From positions 95,827 through 159,826 of the forward strand of contig QKGM01000007.1 in the NCBI GenBank assembly GCA_003250395.1: a DNA stretch of 64,000 nucleotides, read 5' to 3'. The notes under the pieces are model-generated. The model was given only the letters and a program-made list of their open reading frames with translations. It had not been told where the DNA came from and made no database searches. Made by a program: the position numbers and the translations under genes. Numbering within the stretch: the first letter of the stretch is position 1; every line of letters starts with the position of its first letter. Positions 1 through 10,067 of this stretch are shown one piece after another. This DNA is from Bacteroidota bacterium (GTDB taxonomy: Bacteria > Bacteroidota > Bacteroidia > Bacteroidales > TTA-H9).

Positions 1-1
1 T

Positions 2-145
2 TATTTGATGAACAAACATTTTGTTGTTGGCCACTCTCCCGATGAAAAGGTATTTGCAAATGCCAATCTTGTGAATTTATCAGCAGAGGTCTTCAAGGTA
101 ATGAGAGAATTCAATGCTTTTTTGAATGTCGTTGTTGAGGAGTAA
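2..145 (+). CDS. 3' end of an unidentified gene (partial)
   Basis: A frame open from the left edge runs 47 codons to a TAA at 143-145. The residues visible include HFVVGHSPDEKVF and a C-terminal stretch ending VVVEE. Composition looks protein-like (charged and hydrophobic residues alternate, few rare residues), but the fragment is too short to recognise. It converges on cinA, whose stop lies 48 bases away. An internal ATG at 8 could also make this a very short gene, but a truncated longer gene is more likely. No function is proposed. Confidence 0.4.
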   Translation, partial: YLMNKHFVVGHSPDEKVFANANLVNLSAEVFKVMREFNAFLNVVVEE

Positions 146-193
146 GGTGAATAGCTGACAGTCTTAGTTTGAATATGTTATTTAGGACAAAGG

Positions 194-1456
194 TCAATGA
201 CCTGCAATCTGACTTTTGTTGTTTAAGATTCTGTCGCGAAGCATTTGCAAAGCAGCAACTGTAGCCCTGGTAATATTTCGTTCACGGTTATCTCCAAAAA
301 GAAACTTTTGAGCTGTTATCCCATCGGGACCAGCTACCCCAATCCAAACAGTACCTACAGGTTTTTCTTCAGTTCCTCCATCAGGACCGGCAATACCCGA
401 AACAGAAACAGCCCAGTCGGTATCAAAAACGCTACAGGCTCCATGGGCCATTTTTTCAACGACTTCTTTGCTGACAGCCCCATATTGTATTATTGTTTCT
501 CTGTCAATATGCAATACCTTCTGTTTTATCTCATTTGCATATGCTACAACTGAACCCTTGTAATAAGCTGAACTACCTGCTATAGATGTAATCTTTTGCG
601 ATATGGAACCACCTGTGCAGCTTTCTGCTGTTGCAAGAGTTTGTCTTTTCGATAATAGAAGTTCTCCTATTACCCCTTCCAGTGTTTCTGAGTCTTCTCC
701 GAATATTAATTCTGGAATCAGACCATATAGGCTTTCTATCAGGGTATCAATTTCTTTTTGAAGTTTATCTTCATGGCATCCACGTGCAGTCAGTCTTAAC
801 CTTACAATCCCTGGTTGGGGTAGGTAGGCTAGTTTGATGTGCCCGGGAAGACTTTTTTCCCATTTTTCGATACGGTCGGCAAGGAACGATTCCCCTAACC
901 CACTGGTCATGATCGTCCGATGTATAACAATCGTATTTGGAAATCTTTTTCTAAGAGTAGGTAATACATATTCATTCATGATAGACTTCATCTCGAATGG
1001 TACTCCTGGCATTGAAATATAAATTGTGTTATCTTTTTCAAACCACATACCCCTGGCAGTTCCTACAGGATTTGGGATAGGGATACATCCTGCCGGAATT
1101 TCCGATTGCTTACGATTTAGCTCGGTCAATGGGATTCCTCTACGCTTAAAAAAAGCTGTAATATCTTCGAGAGCAGCTTCATCAACAATCAAATGAGTAT
1201 CAAAATATTCACAAAGAGTTTGTTTGGTAATATCATCACTGGTTGGTCCTAATCCTCCCGAAATCAGAACAATTCGGGCCCTGTTACCTGCTTCTGATAA
1301 AGTATGAAGGATTTGTAGCCTCGTATCAGCGATAGTAGTAATCTGTTTAACATCTATTCCTATCAAACTGAGTTGTGAGGCCATCCAGGCAGAGTTTGTG
1401 TCTATTACCTGTCCAATGAGTAATTCATCCCCGATGGTTATGATTTCTGCTTTCAT
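194..1456 (-). CDS. cinA: CinA-family nicotinamide-nucleotide amidohydrolase
   Basis: Cytoplasmic CinA-family protein of 420 residues, the usual length. The N-terminal half is the MoaB/MogA-like COG1058 domain (starts MKAEIITIGDELLIGQ, with the SGGLGPTSDD loop near residue 70). The C-terminal part, roughly residues 265-415, is the CinA amidohydrolase domain with ATAESCTGG and VSGIAGPDGG. The family deamidates NMN in pyridine nucleotide salvage, and in some bacteria it is linked to competence or DNA damage. An in-frame ATG 42 codons upstream (1582) is open, but the conserved domain begins at 1456 and a TATCTTTG box (1477-1484) lies inside that extension, so I take 1456. It stands alone, transcribed away from the symporter gene. 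Confidence 0.93.
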   Translation of the reverse strand: MKAEIITIGDELLIGQVIDTNSAWMASQLSLIGIDVKQITTIADTRLQILHTLSEAGNRARIVLISGGLGPTSDDITKQTLCEYFDTHLIVDEAALEDITAFFKRRGIPLTELNRKQSEIPAGCIPIPNPVGTARGMWFEKDNTIYISMPGVPFEMKSIMNEYVLPTLRKRFPNTIVIHRTIMTSGLGESFLADRIEKWEKSLPGHIKLAYLPQPGIVRLRLTARGCHEDKLQKEIDTLIESLYGLIPELIFGEDSETLEGVIGELLLSKRQTLATAESCTGGSISQKITSIAGSSAYYKGSVVAYANEIKQKVLHIDRETIIQYGAVSKEVVEKMAHGACSVFDTDWAVSVSGIAGPDGGTEEKPVGTVWIGVAGPDGITAQKFLFGDNRERNITRATVAALQMLRDRILNNKSQIAGH

Positions 1457-1476
1457 GAATACACGTTTTAGGGACA

Positions 1477-1484
1477 CAAAGATA
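1477..1484 (-). promoter_or_regulatory. -7 element of the cinA promoter
   Basis: On the minus strand the sequence reads TATCTTTG, a match to the Bacteroidota -7 consensus TAnnTTTG, 20 bases before the chosen cinA start. No TTG lies at the expected distance upstream, so the call rests on the -7 box and its position. Confidence 0.45.
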
Positions 1485-1848
1485 AAGACTTCGTATTGAC
1501 ATCCGGCCCCATTAAATGCAACTACCAGATCGAAAATAGGTTGGGAAAGATGCTGGGTGTGAATTTTTAGAACATTGTCCATTTATTTTTGTCATAGGCA
1601 ATACAAGCATATTGATTCTATAGATTGTCTTAAGGCTTTAACTGAGTTCAATTTGATTGATGACATATCCGATAAAAAATATGTCTTGTAATTTATCGAT
1701 GGATGTTTGGTTAGAAGCGGGTATTCTTTGATCGTCCTGAAAAAGTAACCTCTTCACACCTGTTGGAAATTCAGTTTAACTTGAAACGGAATCAGTTGGA
1801 ATTTCAATCCAATTCAATATATTTGCTGAAACAGAAGTTGAACTGAGC
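1485..1848. other. Intergenic region between cinA and the symporter gene
   Basis: About 360 bases between divergently transcribed genes. No further gene, RNA or strong hairpin is visible. The region should hold the promoter of the symporter gene and the upstream part of the cinA promoter, but I could not point to a convincing -33/-7 pair for the symporter. Confidence 0.5.
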
Positions 1849-3282
1849 ATGAATTGGCTGATATTCTGGATAACTGTCTTTCTGCTGATAATGATTGTCC
1901 TTGCAGTCAAACATATGCGCAGTGGAACTCTAGAGTCATATCTCGTTAACAATCGAAATACAGGTTTGACTCTTCTGGTTTTTACGACGATAGCAACTTT
2001 TGTTGGCGGAGGAACCTCTATTGGTCTTATTTCGATGGGTTATCAGGCAGGTTTTGCTGCTACAGGAGTAGGTATTGCATATTTCCTTGGTTTTTTTCTG
2101 GTTGCTAAGTTCGCTCCGCGAATTCATGAAGCGGGTGTAAGGTTTAATATTCTTTCTTTTCCTCAATACCTCAACCAGTCTTATGGGGTTGGGCCAAACT
2201 CTGGATTTTCTCGTTGGTTTTCATCGGTAGTGGCCGGGGTAAATATCTTTATTTTCTTTTTTCTATTGTCAGCCCAATTTGTGGGAATGGCGTCATTGCT
2301 GAAGTATGCCTTTGCTCTGGGATATGTCACTGCATCTGTAATATCAAGTATAATAGTTATTTTTTATACTGCCATGGCCGGATTGGCCGGTGTGATCATT
2401 ACTGATATGATCCAGTTCATTGTCATTGTACTGATGATTATTGTAATTTTTATTCCTGGTATATGGGCTGATACTAACGGATTGGAAGCATTAAGTCAGC
2501 TTCCGGGAGAGATGCTTAATGGTACAATGTATGGATGGGCTTTCCTCCTCGGTTTACCCCTTTTTATTGCTCCATCAGTGCTGGTTAGAATGGATATTTG
2601 GCAACGCTTGCTGGCAGCCAGGTCAGCCAAAGTTGCCCGCTCGACGGCATTATGGTCAGGCTTCGGCATGCTCCCTTTTTATTTATTGTTCCCGTTGGTT
2701 GGTATGGCGATGAGGGTTCAGTATGGTGACTCACTGGCTCCTGATGATACAACTTTTCTTTTTTTAACTCGTCATTCTTCGCATGGCCTTCTTGCTTTTT
2801 CTGTCGTAGGCCTGATGTCGGCGCTTATGTCCTCGGGGGACAGTTTTCTGAATATTATCTCGATTTCAGCGCTTAATGACCTTAAAGGATGGAGAGGAAG
2901 AGAAATGACCCGACAAAGCTTTTTTAGCTTGCTTAGAATTGCTACAGTTTTATTTGGAATACTGGCACTGATATTGGCATTACTGGTTCCCGATATAGTA
3001 AACCTCATGGTAGTCGGGTTGGGTACAATTTCGATTTTTGTTCCTATTGCCCTGCTCGCACTTATAGACAACAAACCGACCAGGTATCGGAAGAGTGCCC
3101 TGGCAAGTATTCTTTCAGGATTCGCCATTAATATTCTTTTTTTTGTCCTGGGTGTTATTCATCCATTGCAGTTTGAAGCCAAATCTTCATTTGTCCCTGC
3201 ATTTTGTGTAGCTGCTTTAGTTTTGATATTTGGAATCGTATTTACCCGGTTGAAATGCTGGAAATCCGCCGGTGAAATATAA
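1849..3282 (+). CDS. Sodium:solute symporter family transporter
   Basis: Inner-membrane transporter of the SSS family, 477 residues and roughly 12-13 hydrophobic helices, the first at residues 2-20. Family features include the glycine-rich helix around residues 45-75 (ATFVGGGTSIGL), the GLAGVIITDMIQF segment near residue 182 and the MSSGDSFLN segment near residue 325. These match the sodium/solute-binding helices of PutP/SglT-type carriers. The family couples Na+ entry to uptake of proline, sugars, pantothenate or carboxylates; the substrate cannot be read from sequence. The next gene, 81 bases downstream on the same strand, is a Cache-domain hybrid kinase, which suggests (inference) that the transported or a related compound is also sensed. 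In CbrA-type proteins an SSS domain is fused to a histidine kinase. Confidence 0.88.
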   Translation: MNWLIFWITVFLLIMIVLAVKHMRSGTLESYLVNNRNTGLTLLVFTTIATFVGGGTSIGLISMGYQAGFAATGVGIAYFLGFFLVAKFAPRIHEAGVRFNILSFPQYLNQSYGVGPNSGFSRWFSSVVAGVNIFIFFFLLSAQFVGMASLLKYAFALGYVTASVISSIIVIFYTAMAGLAGVIITDMIQFIVIVLMIIVIFIPGIWADTNGLEALSQLPGEMLNGTMYGWAFLLGLPLFIAPSVLVRMDIWQRLLAARSAKVARSTALWSGFGMLPFYLLFPLVGMAMRVQYGDSLAPDDTTFLFLTRHSSHGLLAFSVVGLMSALMSSGDSFLNIISISALNDLKGWRGREMTRQSFFSLLRIATVLFGILALILALLVPDIVNLMVVGLGTISIFVPIALLALIDNKPTRYRKSALASILSGFAINILFFVLGVIHPLQFEAKSSFVPAFCVAALVLIFGIVFTRLKCWKSAGEI

Positions 3283-3363
3283 TATAGTAACTTATTTAAT
3301 TATTTTCGTATAACCCGTTTTGATGTACAGAAAATACAATCATAAACATTTGATCCAATCGTC

Positions 3364-6300
3364 ATGATGAGCTCCAAATTTCTCAAAGCTTCACTCAATG
3401 CCAAATTGATGGGGGCTGTTATAAGTACTACTGTGCTTGTTTTTGGAATCGTTTTGTTTTACGTGGGGAGTACCAACCGGCATAGGGCTATTGATGCTGC
3501 ACACTCTTTGGTTGATTCAAAAGCCCGGGAGTTCTCCAACCAGACTGCCAATACTTTGAACGAATATATGACGGCTGCCCGTACATTGGCACAGAATTTT
3601 TCCCAGTTTAAAGTCATTCCTGAAAATGAACGCCGATCAGTTTTTATGGCAATGATGAAAAAGACGATGGAAGATAATTCCTCCTTTCTCTCTGTGTGGA
3701 CGTTATGGGATACAGCCACTATCGATAATCTTGATAAGCGTTTTGCCCGCCGCGATGGCAGTACTCGTCTGGGAAATTTCGCTGTAACTTTTTATCGCGA
3801 AGGAAATAGTATTCTGTTAGAAAAATGGGATCCAAACGCTATCCTATTTCAAAATGATTATTATACTATCCCCAAAAAGTCACTTAGAGAAACCGTTATT
3901 GCCCCCTACAGTTATAGTTTTACTGGTCGACCTGAAGATGCTATCCTCCAAACAAGTATGGTAATTCCAATATTGGTTGATGGTAAGTTTCAGGGAGTTA
4001 TTGGAATCGATGCAAGTCTTGACAGATTTCGCACCGATTTTGGCGAAAATAAAAGTATTGAAAATGGGTTCGCATTTCTTGTTGCAAATAATGGTTGTTT
4101 AGTCTCTTTTCCACAAGAGAACCTGATAGGGAAAAATATTACAACGATTGATTCTGTCATTATTAACAGGTTAGGTTTCCCTGAATCAATAATGAAAGGG
4201 ATGCATCTCTCGTTGACATTTGACGACCCGTTTACAGGTGGAGAAGCATATATTAGTTTTGTCCCGGTAAGTATTGGTTCTTCTCCCAAACCCTGGTCTA
4301 TTGGTGTTCTTGTTCCTGTAGAAATAATAACAGCCAGAGCGAATGCTGATTTAGCGAGAACAATGATGGTTGGATTATTTGGAATCATACTTCTGTCTAT
4401 TGTCATAGCTCTGGTAGCCCGTTACATTACCCGGCCGCTGGTGCAGTCTACTTCTGTTCTTAATGATCTTGCCGCTGGAGTGGTTGATCGTGAGCATCCT
4501 TTAATTATTAAAAGTGAAGATGAATTAGGTATGATGGCCTCAGCACTCAATAAACTCTCGGCCAGCCTTGCTTCTGCTGCGCAGTTTGCCAGTGCTGTTG
4601 GTGAAGGTGATGACCATGCTTCTTATACTTTACTTAGCAAGAAAGATTTGCTCGGGAACGCGCTTATCCGTATGCGAGATAATCTTACAGAATTGAACAG
4701 GATAAAGAGGGAGAATATTTGGTTGCAAACCAGTGTTGTGAAAATTAACGATACCCTCAGAGGGGAAAAAACACTTGAACAACTGGGCAGTGATATTTTA
4801 TCAGAGATGGCTCAGATTGTTGGTTTTCAGGCTGCTGCATTCTATTTGTGCCGTGATAACAATCTACTTACACTGACGAGTAGTTATGCCTTTACTCACC
4901 GTAAATCTGATGTCTCGTCTTTCGCTTTTGGTGAAGGGCTGATTGGACAGGCTGCTCTTGAAAAGAAAATGATTTGCTTTGAGAATGCTCCATCAGATTT
5001 TATCTTAATTCGTTCCGGCATGGGTGAAGCCGACAAGCAACATATTATCGTATTACCACTCGTTCACGAAAAAGCAGTTGCCGGAGTAATTGAGATGGCT
5101 TCAACAGTTGCCTTCTCACCAGAGAAGCTTAAATTGCTTGAAGCAATTTCTGAAGGAATGGCGATTTCAATCCAAGGCATAAGGGTTAAATGGGAAATGA
5201 AACAGCTTCTGCTTCAGACACAGGAACAAGCTGAGGAATTACGTGTACAACAGGAGGAACTTCGTGAAGCCAATGAAGAGTTGGAAGAACAGGCCCAGGC
5301 CCTGAAAGAATCGGAGCAACACCTGCAATCACAACAGGAAGAGCTTCGCGTGACCAACGAAGAGTTGGAAGAAAAAACCCATATGCTCGAACAACAGAAG
5401 GCAGGAATTGCAAACAAAAACCTGGAACTTCAGAAAGCAAAAGAAGAAATTGAACGAAAAGCAGCTGAAGTTGAACGTGCCAGTAAGTATAAATCGGAAT
5501 TTCTTGCCAATATGTCGCATGAACTCAGGACTCCTCTCAACAGTTTGTTAATTCTTTCCAGGAGCCTGGCTGATAACAAAAAAGGAAACCTTAAGAACGA
5601 TCAGGTTGAAGCCGCTGAAATAATTAACCATAGCGGGAATGAGTTGCTTAGTCTGATTAACGATATCCTTGATCTGTCAAAGATAGAAGCTGGCCGGATG
5701 GATGTGAACTACGAACAATTGGTTGTGTCCGATTTGCTTCACTATGTACGCAGATCGTTTGCTCACCAGATTGAAGCCCGAAGCCTGAGCCTTGACCTTC
5801 ACCTTGCTGAAGACGTTCCTGATACAATTGTTACTGATCGTCAACGGGTGGAACAAATTCTGAAAAATCTGATGTCGAATGCTTTGAAATTTACAGCCAA
5901 AGGTGGTATCCAATTTAGTATCGATTTAGTCTTACCTTCTGACTTGCTACATCCTGAGAAATTCAGAAATTCAGGTACAATCAGGATAAGTGTCCGAGAT
6001 ACTGGAATAGGAATTTCATCAGATAAACAGCAGGAGATTTTTGAAGCTTTTAAACAGGCTGACGGGAGTACATCCCGCAAGTATGGTGGTACAGGTTTGG
6101 GTTTATCTATCTCACGTGAACTGGCTCGTTTGCTAGGGGGGGAGATCGGGCTTGAGAGTGTTCCCGGGGAGGGCTCGTGCTTTATGCTTTATCTTCCGAT
6201 TGATGGCCAGAGAGAAGGCATCAACAGAAAAACCGAAAGCATCGTGAGTACCTCTAATCCTTCTTCTGATGAACATTCAACCACTCCCGGCCAATATAAG

Positions 6301-7581
6301 CAGGCAATGAATCCACTGGCCCCGGATGTTGAGATGCCCAAACCGGCACATTTACCTGATAAACCTATCGAACGTATTCCGGACGACAGAGAATCGACAA
6401 CTGAAGCGGATAAACAGATTCTTATCGTTGAAGACGATGTAAATTTTGCTCGCGTCCTTTCAGGTGAAGCCAAAAATAAGGGATTCAAAGTCTTGGCTGC
6501 ACCGACAGGAGAGGAGGGTATCGAGCTCGCGGTTCAATACCAGCCTGCCGCCATAATTCTTGATATTAATCTGCCAGGGATTGATGGCTGGGCAGTACTT
6601 GATGAGCTAAAGCAAAACCCTGCCACCCGCCACATTCCTGTTCATATGATGTCTGCTTACGAGGAAACAATTGATGCTTTCCGCAAAGGTGCCATCGGTT
6701 ATCTGACAAAACCTGCTCAGCCAGAAGCTTTGGAAAAAGCGTTCGACAGGTTGGGTAGTTTTATTAATCGTAAGATAAAAGACCTTTTACTTGTAGAAGA
6801 TGATGCCAACCTCCAGAAAAGCATTCGTACAGTGATCGGCGATCAGGGTGTTGCAATTATGGCTGTTTCGACAGGAAAAGATGCCATTGAACATATTAAA
6901 AGTGGCCATTATGACTGTATGATTCTTGATCTCGGTTTACCTGATATGACAGGATTTGAGCTGTTAAAGCAATTGCGGAGGGATCCCTCGGTAGAAATAC
7001 CACCTGTAATTGTTTATACGGGTAGGGAACTTACCCGCGAAGAGAATGCTGAACTTCACAATTATACAGAGTCAATTATAATCAAAGGTGTGAAATCGGA
7101 AGAACGTTTACTTGATGAGACTGCACTGTTTCTTCATCGCGTTGTAAGTGAACTCCCCTCTGACCAGCAACAAATAATATCTTATCTGCATGATAAAGAC
7201 AGTATCTTCAGAGATAAAAAGGTGCTGATTGTCGATGACGATATGCGTAATGTAATTGCCCTGACCCGTGTATTAGAAGATAAAGGACTAGATATTAAGG
7301 CAGCTGATAACGGGCGAAACGCTATCCAGATGCTCGATAACCATCCTGATACCAATCTTGTGCTCATGGATATTATGATGCCCGAAATGGATGGTTATGA
7401 AGCCATCAGTAAAATACGAGATGACAAACGGTTTCGAAACCTTCCAATCATCGCTCTTACAGCCAAAGCAATGAAAGAAGATCGTGCCAAATGCATCAAC
7501 GCTGGTGCCAACGACTATATCTCCAAACCGGTAAATGTTGAGAAATTAATCTCTCTGATGCGGGTCTGGTTGTTTAATTAG
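3364..7581 (+). CDS. Hybrid sensor histidine kinase: Cache-HAMP-GAF-HisKA-HATPase with three receivers
   Basis: Membrane sensor of 1405 residues. TM1 is at about 14-34, a periplasmic double-Cache-like domain at 40-330, TM2 at about 334-356 and HAMP at 350-405, followed by a second HAMP-like segment. A GAF domain spans about 470-615. A coiled coil (620-710) contains a 28-residue repeat starting QQEELR at 629 and 657, which is exactly four heptads. HisKA has the phospho-accepting His719 ([10 protein letters not shown]). HATPase carries DTGIGIS and GGTGLGLS. Three receivers follow with Asp1067, Asp1189 and Asp1336. The middle receiver diverges around its conserved Lys. The kinase should autophosphorylate on ligand or redox cues and pass phosphate along its receivers. 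No output domain is present. It is followed after 7 bases by a second hybrid kinase. Confidence 0.92.
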   Translation: MMSSKFLKASLNAKLMGAVISTTVLVFGIVLFYVGSTNRHRAIDAAHSLVDSKAREFSNQTANTLNEYMTAARTLAQNFSQFKVIPENERRSVFMAMMKKTMEDNSSFLSVWTLWDTATIDNLDKRFARRDGSTRLGNFAVTFYREGNSILLEKWDPNAILFQNDYYTIPKKSLRETVIAPYSYSFTGRPEDAILQTSMVIPILVDGKFQGVIGIDASLDRFRTDFGENKSIENGFAFLVANNGCLVSFPQENLIGKNITTIDSVIINRLGFPESIMKGMHLSLTFDDPFTGGEAYISFVPVSIGSSPKPWSIGVLVPVEIITARANADLARTMMVGLFGIILLSIVIALVARYITRPLVQSTSVLNDLAAGVVDREHPLIIKSEDELGMMASALNKLSASLASAAQFASAVGEGDDHASYTLLSKKDLLGNALIRMRDNLTELNRIKRENIWLQTSVVKINDTLRGEKTLEQLGSDILSEMAQIVGFQAAAFYLCRDNNLLTLTSSYAFTHRKSDVSSFAFGEGLIGQAALEKKMICFENAPSDFILIRSGMGEADKQHIIVLPLVHEKAVAGVIEMASTVAFSPEKLKLLEAISEGMAISIQGIRVKWEMKQLLLQTQEQAEELRVQQEELREANEELEEQAQALKESEQHLQSQQEELRVTNEELEEKTHMLEQQKAGIANKNLELQKAKEEIERKAAEVERASKYKSEFLANMSHELRTPLNSLLILSRSLADNKKGNLKNDQVEAAEIINHSGNELLSLINDILDLSKIEAGRMDVNYEQLVVSDLLHYVRRSFAHQIEARSLSLDLHLAEDVPDTIVTDRQRVEQILKNLMSNALKFTAKGGIQFSIDLVLPSDLLHPEKFRNSGTIRISVRDTGIGISSDKQQEIFEAFKQADGSTSRKYGGTGLGLSISRELARLLGGEIGLESVPGEGSCFMLYLPIDGQREGINRKTESIVSTSNPSSDEHSTTPGQYKQAMNPLAPDVEMPKPAHLPDKPIERIPDDRESTTEADKQILIVEDDVNFARVLSGEAKNKGFKVLAAPTGEEGIELAVQYQPAAIILDINLPGIDGWAVLDELKQNPATRHIPVHMMSAYEETIDAFRKGAIGYLTKPAQPEALEKAFDRLGSFINRKIKDLLLVEDDANLQKSIRTVIGDQGVAIMAVSTGKDAIEHIKSGHYDCMILDLGLPDMTGFELLKQLRRDPSVEIPPVIVYTGRELTREENAELHNYTESIIIKGVKSEERLLDETALFLHRVVSELPSDQQQIISYLHDKDSIFRDKKVLIVDDDMRNVIALTRVLEDKGLDIKAADNGRNAIQMLDNHPDTNLVLMDIMMPEMDGYEAISKIRDDKRFRNLPIIALTAKAMKEDRAKCINAGANDYISKPVNVEKLISLMRVWLFN

Positions 7582-7588
7582 AATAATT

Positions 7589-9184
7589 ATGAACCAAAAA
7601 CCTCAGATACTTATCGTCGATGATAAGCTTGAGAATCTCGTTTCTCTTGAGACAGTTCTTGATGGCTTTGATGTAACTTTTGTTAGAGGGCTTTCTGGTA
7701 ACGAGGCTCTGGTTAAGGTTCTTAACCACGATTTCGCCCTCGCCATTATTGACATTCAGATGCCCGGCATGGACGGTTTTGAAACAGTACAACTGATGCG
7801 GCAAACCAGGCAGGCCCAGTTCCTTCCTGTAATATTTGTCTCCGCGATCTACAAGGAAGATTTTCATGTGGTAAAGGGAATTGAAAGCGGTGCCGTTGAT
7901 TTTATTAGTAAACCAATAGATCCAAGAATTTTACGGGGAAAAGTCAAGGTGTTTCTTGAACTCTATAATCAGAAGCAGGAGCTTTCTAAGTTGCTTCGCG
8001 AAAAGGAGAGTATGAATGAAGAACTTTTACAGGCCAAAGACACCGCTGAAGCTGCCACACGTGCCAAATCTTTGTTTCTTGCAAACATGAGTCACGAAAT
8101 AAGAACTCCGATGAATGGTATCATTGGTATGTCTGAATTATTAGCTCAAACAGATCTTGACGATGAACAGCGCGACTACCTGAGCACTATTCTGATTTCA
8201 GGTAAGAACCTGCTTTCTATCATTAACGATATACTCGACTTTTCCAAGATTGAATCAAAACAAATAGATCTTGAATGTATCGCGTTTAATTTACGGAATG
8301 AATTAAAGGAAGTTTTCAAATTACTTCAGGTAAATGCACAGAATAATAATGCTCAATTGAAGTATTTTGTTGATCCGGATATTCCCGAGGTCATTGTTGG
8401 GGATCCATACCGACTAAAGCAAATTATCGTGAATCTGCTGAATAACGCGATCAAATTTTCTCCTAAAGGACTGGTGCAGGTATGCGTCAAACAGAATCAG
8501 GATAGCGAAAATGCGTTGAAATTGCTATTCGAAGTAATTGATAACGGAATCGGAATTTCTACTGAGCAACAGGATCGACTTTTCAAATCTTTTTCTCAGG
8601 CCGATGCCTCTACGACCCGCAGATTTGGCGGTACAGGTCTGGGTCTTGCTATTTGTAAAAGCCTATGTGAAATGATGGATGGTCAGATCGGCGTCAATAG
8701 TATGCTTGGGAAAGGATCAACTTTTTGGTTTACTGCTACATTTGAGAAAATAGAGCCTTCTCCTCCCGAGCCGGGTTCCAATATAGTTGCCGAACCTTCA
8801 GGCCCTTTGCCAGGGCTTAGCATTCTGCTGGCTGAGGATAATCCAATTAACCAAAAGGTTGCGCTTATCAATCTTAATAAATCGGGTCATTCTGTCGAAG
8901 TGGCCTCTAACGGAATAGAAGCATTAAATCTCTTCAGGAAAAAATCTTACGATTTGATTTTAATGGATGTGCAAATGCCCGAAATGGACGGTATACAGTC
9001 TACTATTAAAATCAGAGAAGACGAAAAGAGGCTGGGGACACATATTCCAATCATTGCAATGACTGCCAACACGCTTGATAATGATCGTGACACCTGTATT
9101 GAGGCTGGTATGGATTATTTTATCACTAAACCATTCAAGGCAGAACAATTGAACGATGTGATTAATCGTGCCGTTAAACGATAA
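7589..9184 (+). CDS. Soluble hybrid histidine kinase: REC-HisKA-HATPase-REC
   Basis: Cytoplasmic kinase of 531 residues without membrane segments. An N-terminal receiver (Asp55 in [11 protein letters not shown]) feeds a short coiled coil (about 130-160), then HisKA with His169 ([12 protein letters not shown]) and HATPase with DNGIGIS and GGTGLGL. A C-terminal receiver follows (Asp460 in [11 protein letters not shown]), joined by a proline-rich linker near residues 390-405. The receiver-first layout is that of a kinase controlled by phosphorylation from another kinase. With the 1405-residue kinase only 7 bases upstream, the simplest reading is a cascade (inference). No histidine phosphotransfer domain is encoded nearby, so the transfer route between them is not evident. 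Confidence 0.92.
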   Translation: MNQKPQILIVDDKLENLVSLETVLDGFDVTFVRGLSGNEALVKVLNHDFALAIIDIQMPGMDGFETVQLMRQTRQAQFLPVIFVSAIYKEDFHVVKGIESGAVDFISKPIDPRILRGKVKVFLELYNQKQELSKLLREKESMNEELLQAKDTAEAATRAKSLFLANMSHEIRTPMNGIIGMSELLAQTDLDDEQRDYLSTILISGKNLLSIINDILDFSKIESKQIDLECIAFNLRNELKEVFKLLQVNAQNNNAQLKYFVDPDIPEVIVGDPYRLKQIIVNLLNNAIKFSPKGLVQVCVKQNQDSENALKLLFEVIDNGIGISTEQQDRLFKSFSQADASTTRRFGGTGLGLAICKSLCEMMDGQIGVNSMLGKGSTFWFTATFEKIEPSPPEPGSNIVAEPSGPLPGLSILLAEDNPINQKVALINLNKSGHSVEVASNGIEALNLFRKKSYDLILMDVQMPEMDGIQSTIKIREDEKRLGTHIPIIAMTANTLDNDRDTCIEAGMDYFITKPFKAEQLNDVINRAVKR

Positions 9185-9214
9185 TTTTCAAACAATCTGA
9201 ATAACATTTTCAAT

Positions 9215-9616
9215 ATGCGACAAATGTATCGCTGGCCAGGTAAAACAATATTGATTGCGGAAGATGCCGAAACAAGTGTCCAGTATTTTTCTGCAGCCCT
9301 TTCGCACTCGGAGCTTACTATTCTCTGGGCAGGAAATGGATTTGAAGCTGTGGAACTTTATAAAAAAAATCCGCAAACTGACCTTATCCTGATGGATCTA
9401 GATATGCCTGGAATGGATGGTCTGGATGCTACCAGGACTATCCGGTCAATTTCAAAAACCATCCCGATAGTCGCTCAGACTGCTCATGTATTACTTGCCG
9501 ACACGATTGCCGGTACAGAGGCAGGTTGTGACGATTTTATTACAAAACCGATTTCCCTGGCTGTTTTGTTTTCAACTATTGATCAATATCTTACCGTAGA
9601 TGGAAAAAAAGGATGA
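9215..9616 (+). CDS. Single-domain response regulator
   Basis: A 133-residue protein that is one receiver domain: acidic pocket (IAEDAE near residue 14), phospho-acceptor Asp61 in LMDLDMPGMDG, the Thr/Ala switch region (VAQTAH) and the conserved Lys in FITKPI. There is no DNA-binding, enzymatic or other output domain. It lies 30 bases after the second hybrid kinase and overlaps tadA by 17 bases. It may act as a phosphate shuttle or sink, or by binding a partner, as CheY-like single receivers do. Its partner is not identifiable here. Confidence 0.9.
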   Translation: MRQMYRWPGKTILIAEDAETSVQYFSAALSHSELTILWAGNGFEAVELYKKNPQTDLILMDLDMPGMDGLDATRTIRSISKTIPIVAQTAHVLLADTIAGTEAGCDDFITKPISLAVLFSTIDQYLTVDGKKG

Positions 9617-10067
9617 AAAACTGGAATTTTCAGTTTTCTCCGATCGAAGCTTCATGTTGGAGGCCTTAAAGGAGGCACGCAAAGCTTTCGAAGCTGATGA
9701 AGTGCCTGTTGGTTGTGTTATTGTTTTCAAAAACCGGATAATTGCCCGGGCTCATAATCTTACAGAACGGTTGAAGGATCCTACTGCTCATGCAGAAATG
9801 CTTGCTATTACAGCTGCTGCAAATGCACTTGGGGGAAAATACCTGACTGATTGTACCCTGTTTGTTTCACTTGAACCTTGCGTAATGTGTGCCGGTGCAC
9901 TGGCATGGGCCCAGGTCGGTAGGATTGTTTATGGTGCTTCGGATGTGAAAAGGGGCTTTACTGTTTTTGCCCCGCTGGCAATGCATCCTCACACTAGTAT
10001 TGAATCTGGCCTGGAGGCCGAAGAAGCCTCCCGGTTGATTAAAGATTTTTTTGCCAGGAAGAGATAG
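9600..10067 (+). CDS. tadA: tRNA-specific adenosine deaminase
   Basis: Zinc deaminase of 155 residues that converts the wobble adenosine A34 of tRNA-Arg(ACG) to inosine. The active-site motifs are visible: PTAHAEM (zinc-binding His and catalytic Glu) near residue 61 and SLEPCVMCAGAL (two zinc-binding Cys) near residue 90. Length is typical. The chosen ATG lies inside the preceding receiver gene (17-base overlap). It keeps the FSDRSFMLEALKEA segment that family members usually have, whereas starting at the internal ATG (9654) would lose it. The overlap implies tadA is at least partly translated from the signalling operon mRNA, although no functional link is known. Confidence 0.93.
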   Translation: MEKKDEKLEFSVFSDRSFMLEALKEARKAFEADEVPVGCVIVFKNRIIARAHNLTERLKDPTAHAEMLAITAAANALGGKYLTDCTLFVSLEPCVMCAGALAWAQVGRIVYGASDVKRGFTVFAPLAMHPHTSIESGLEAEEASRLIKDFFARKR

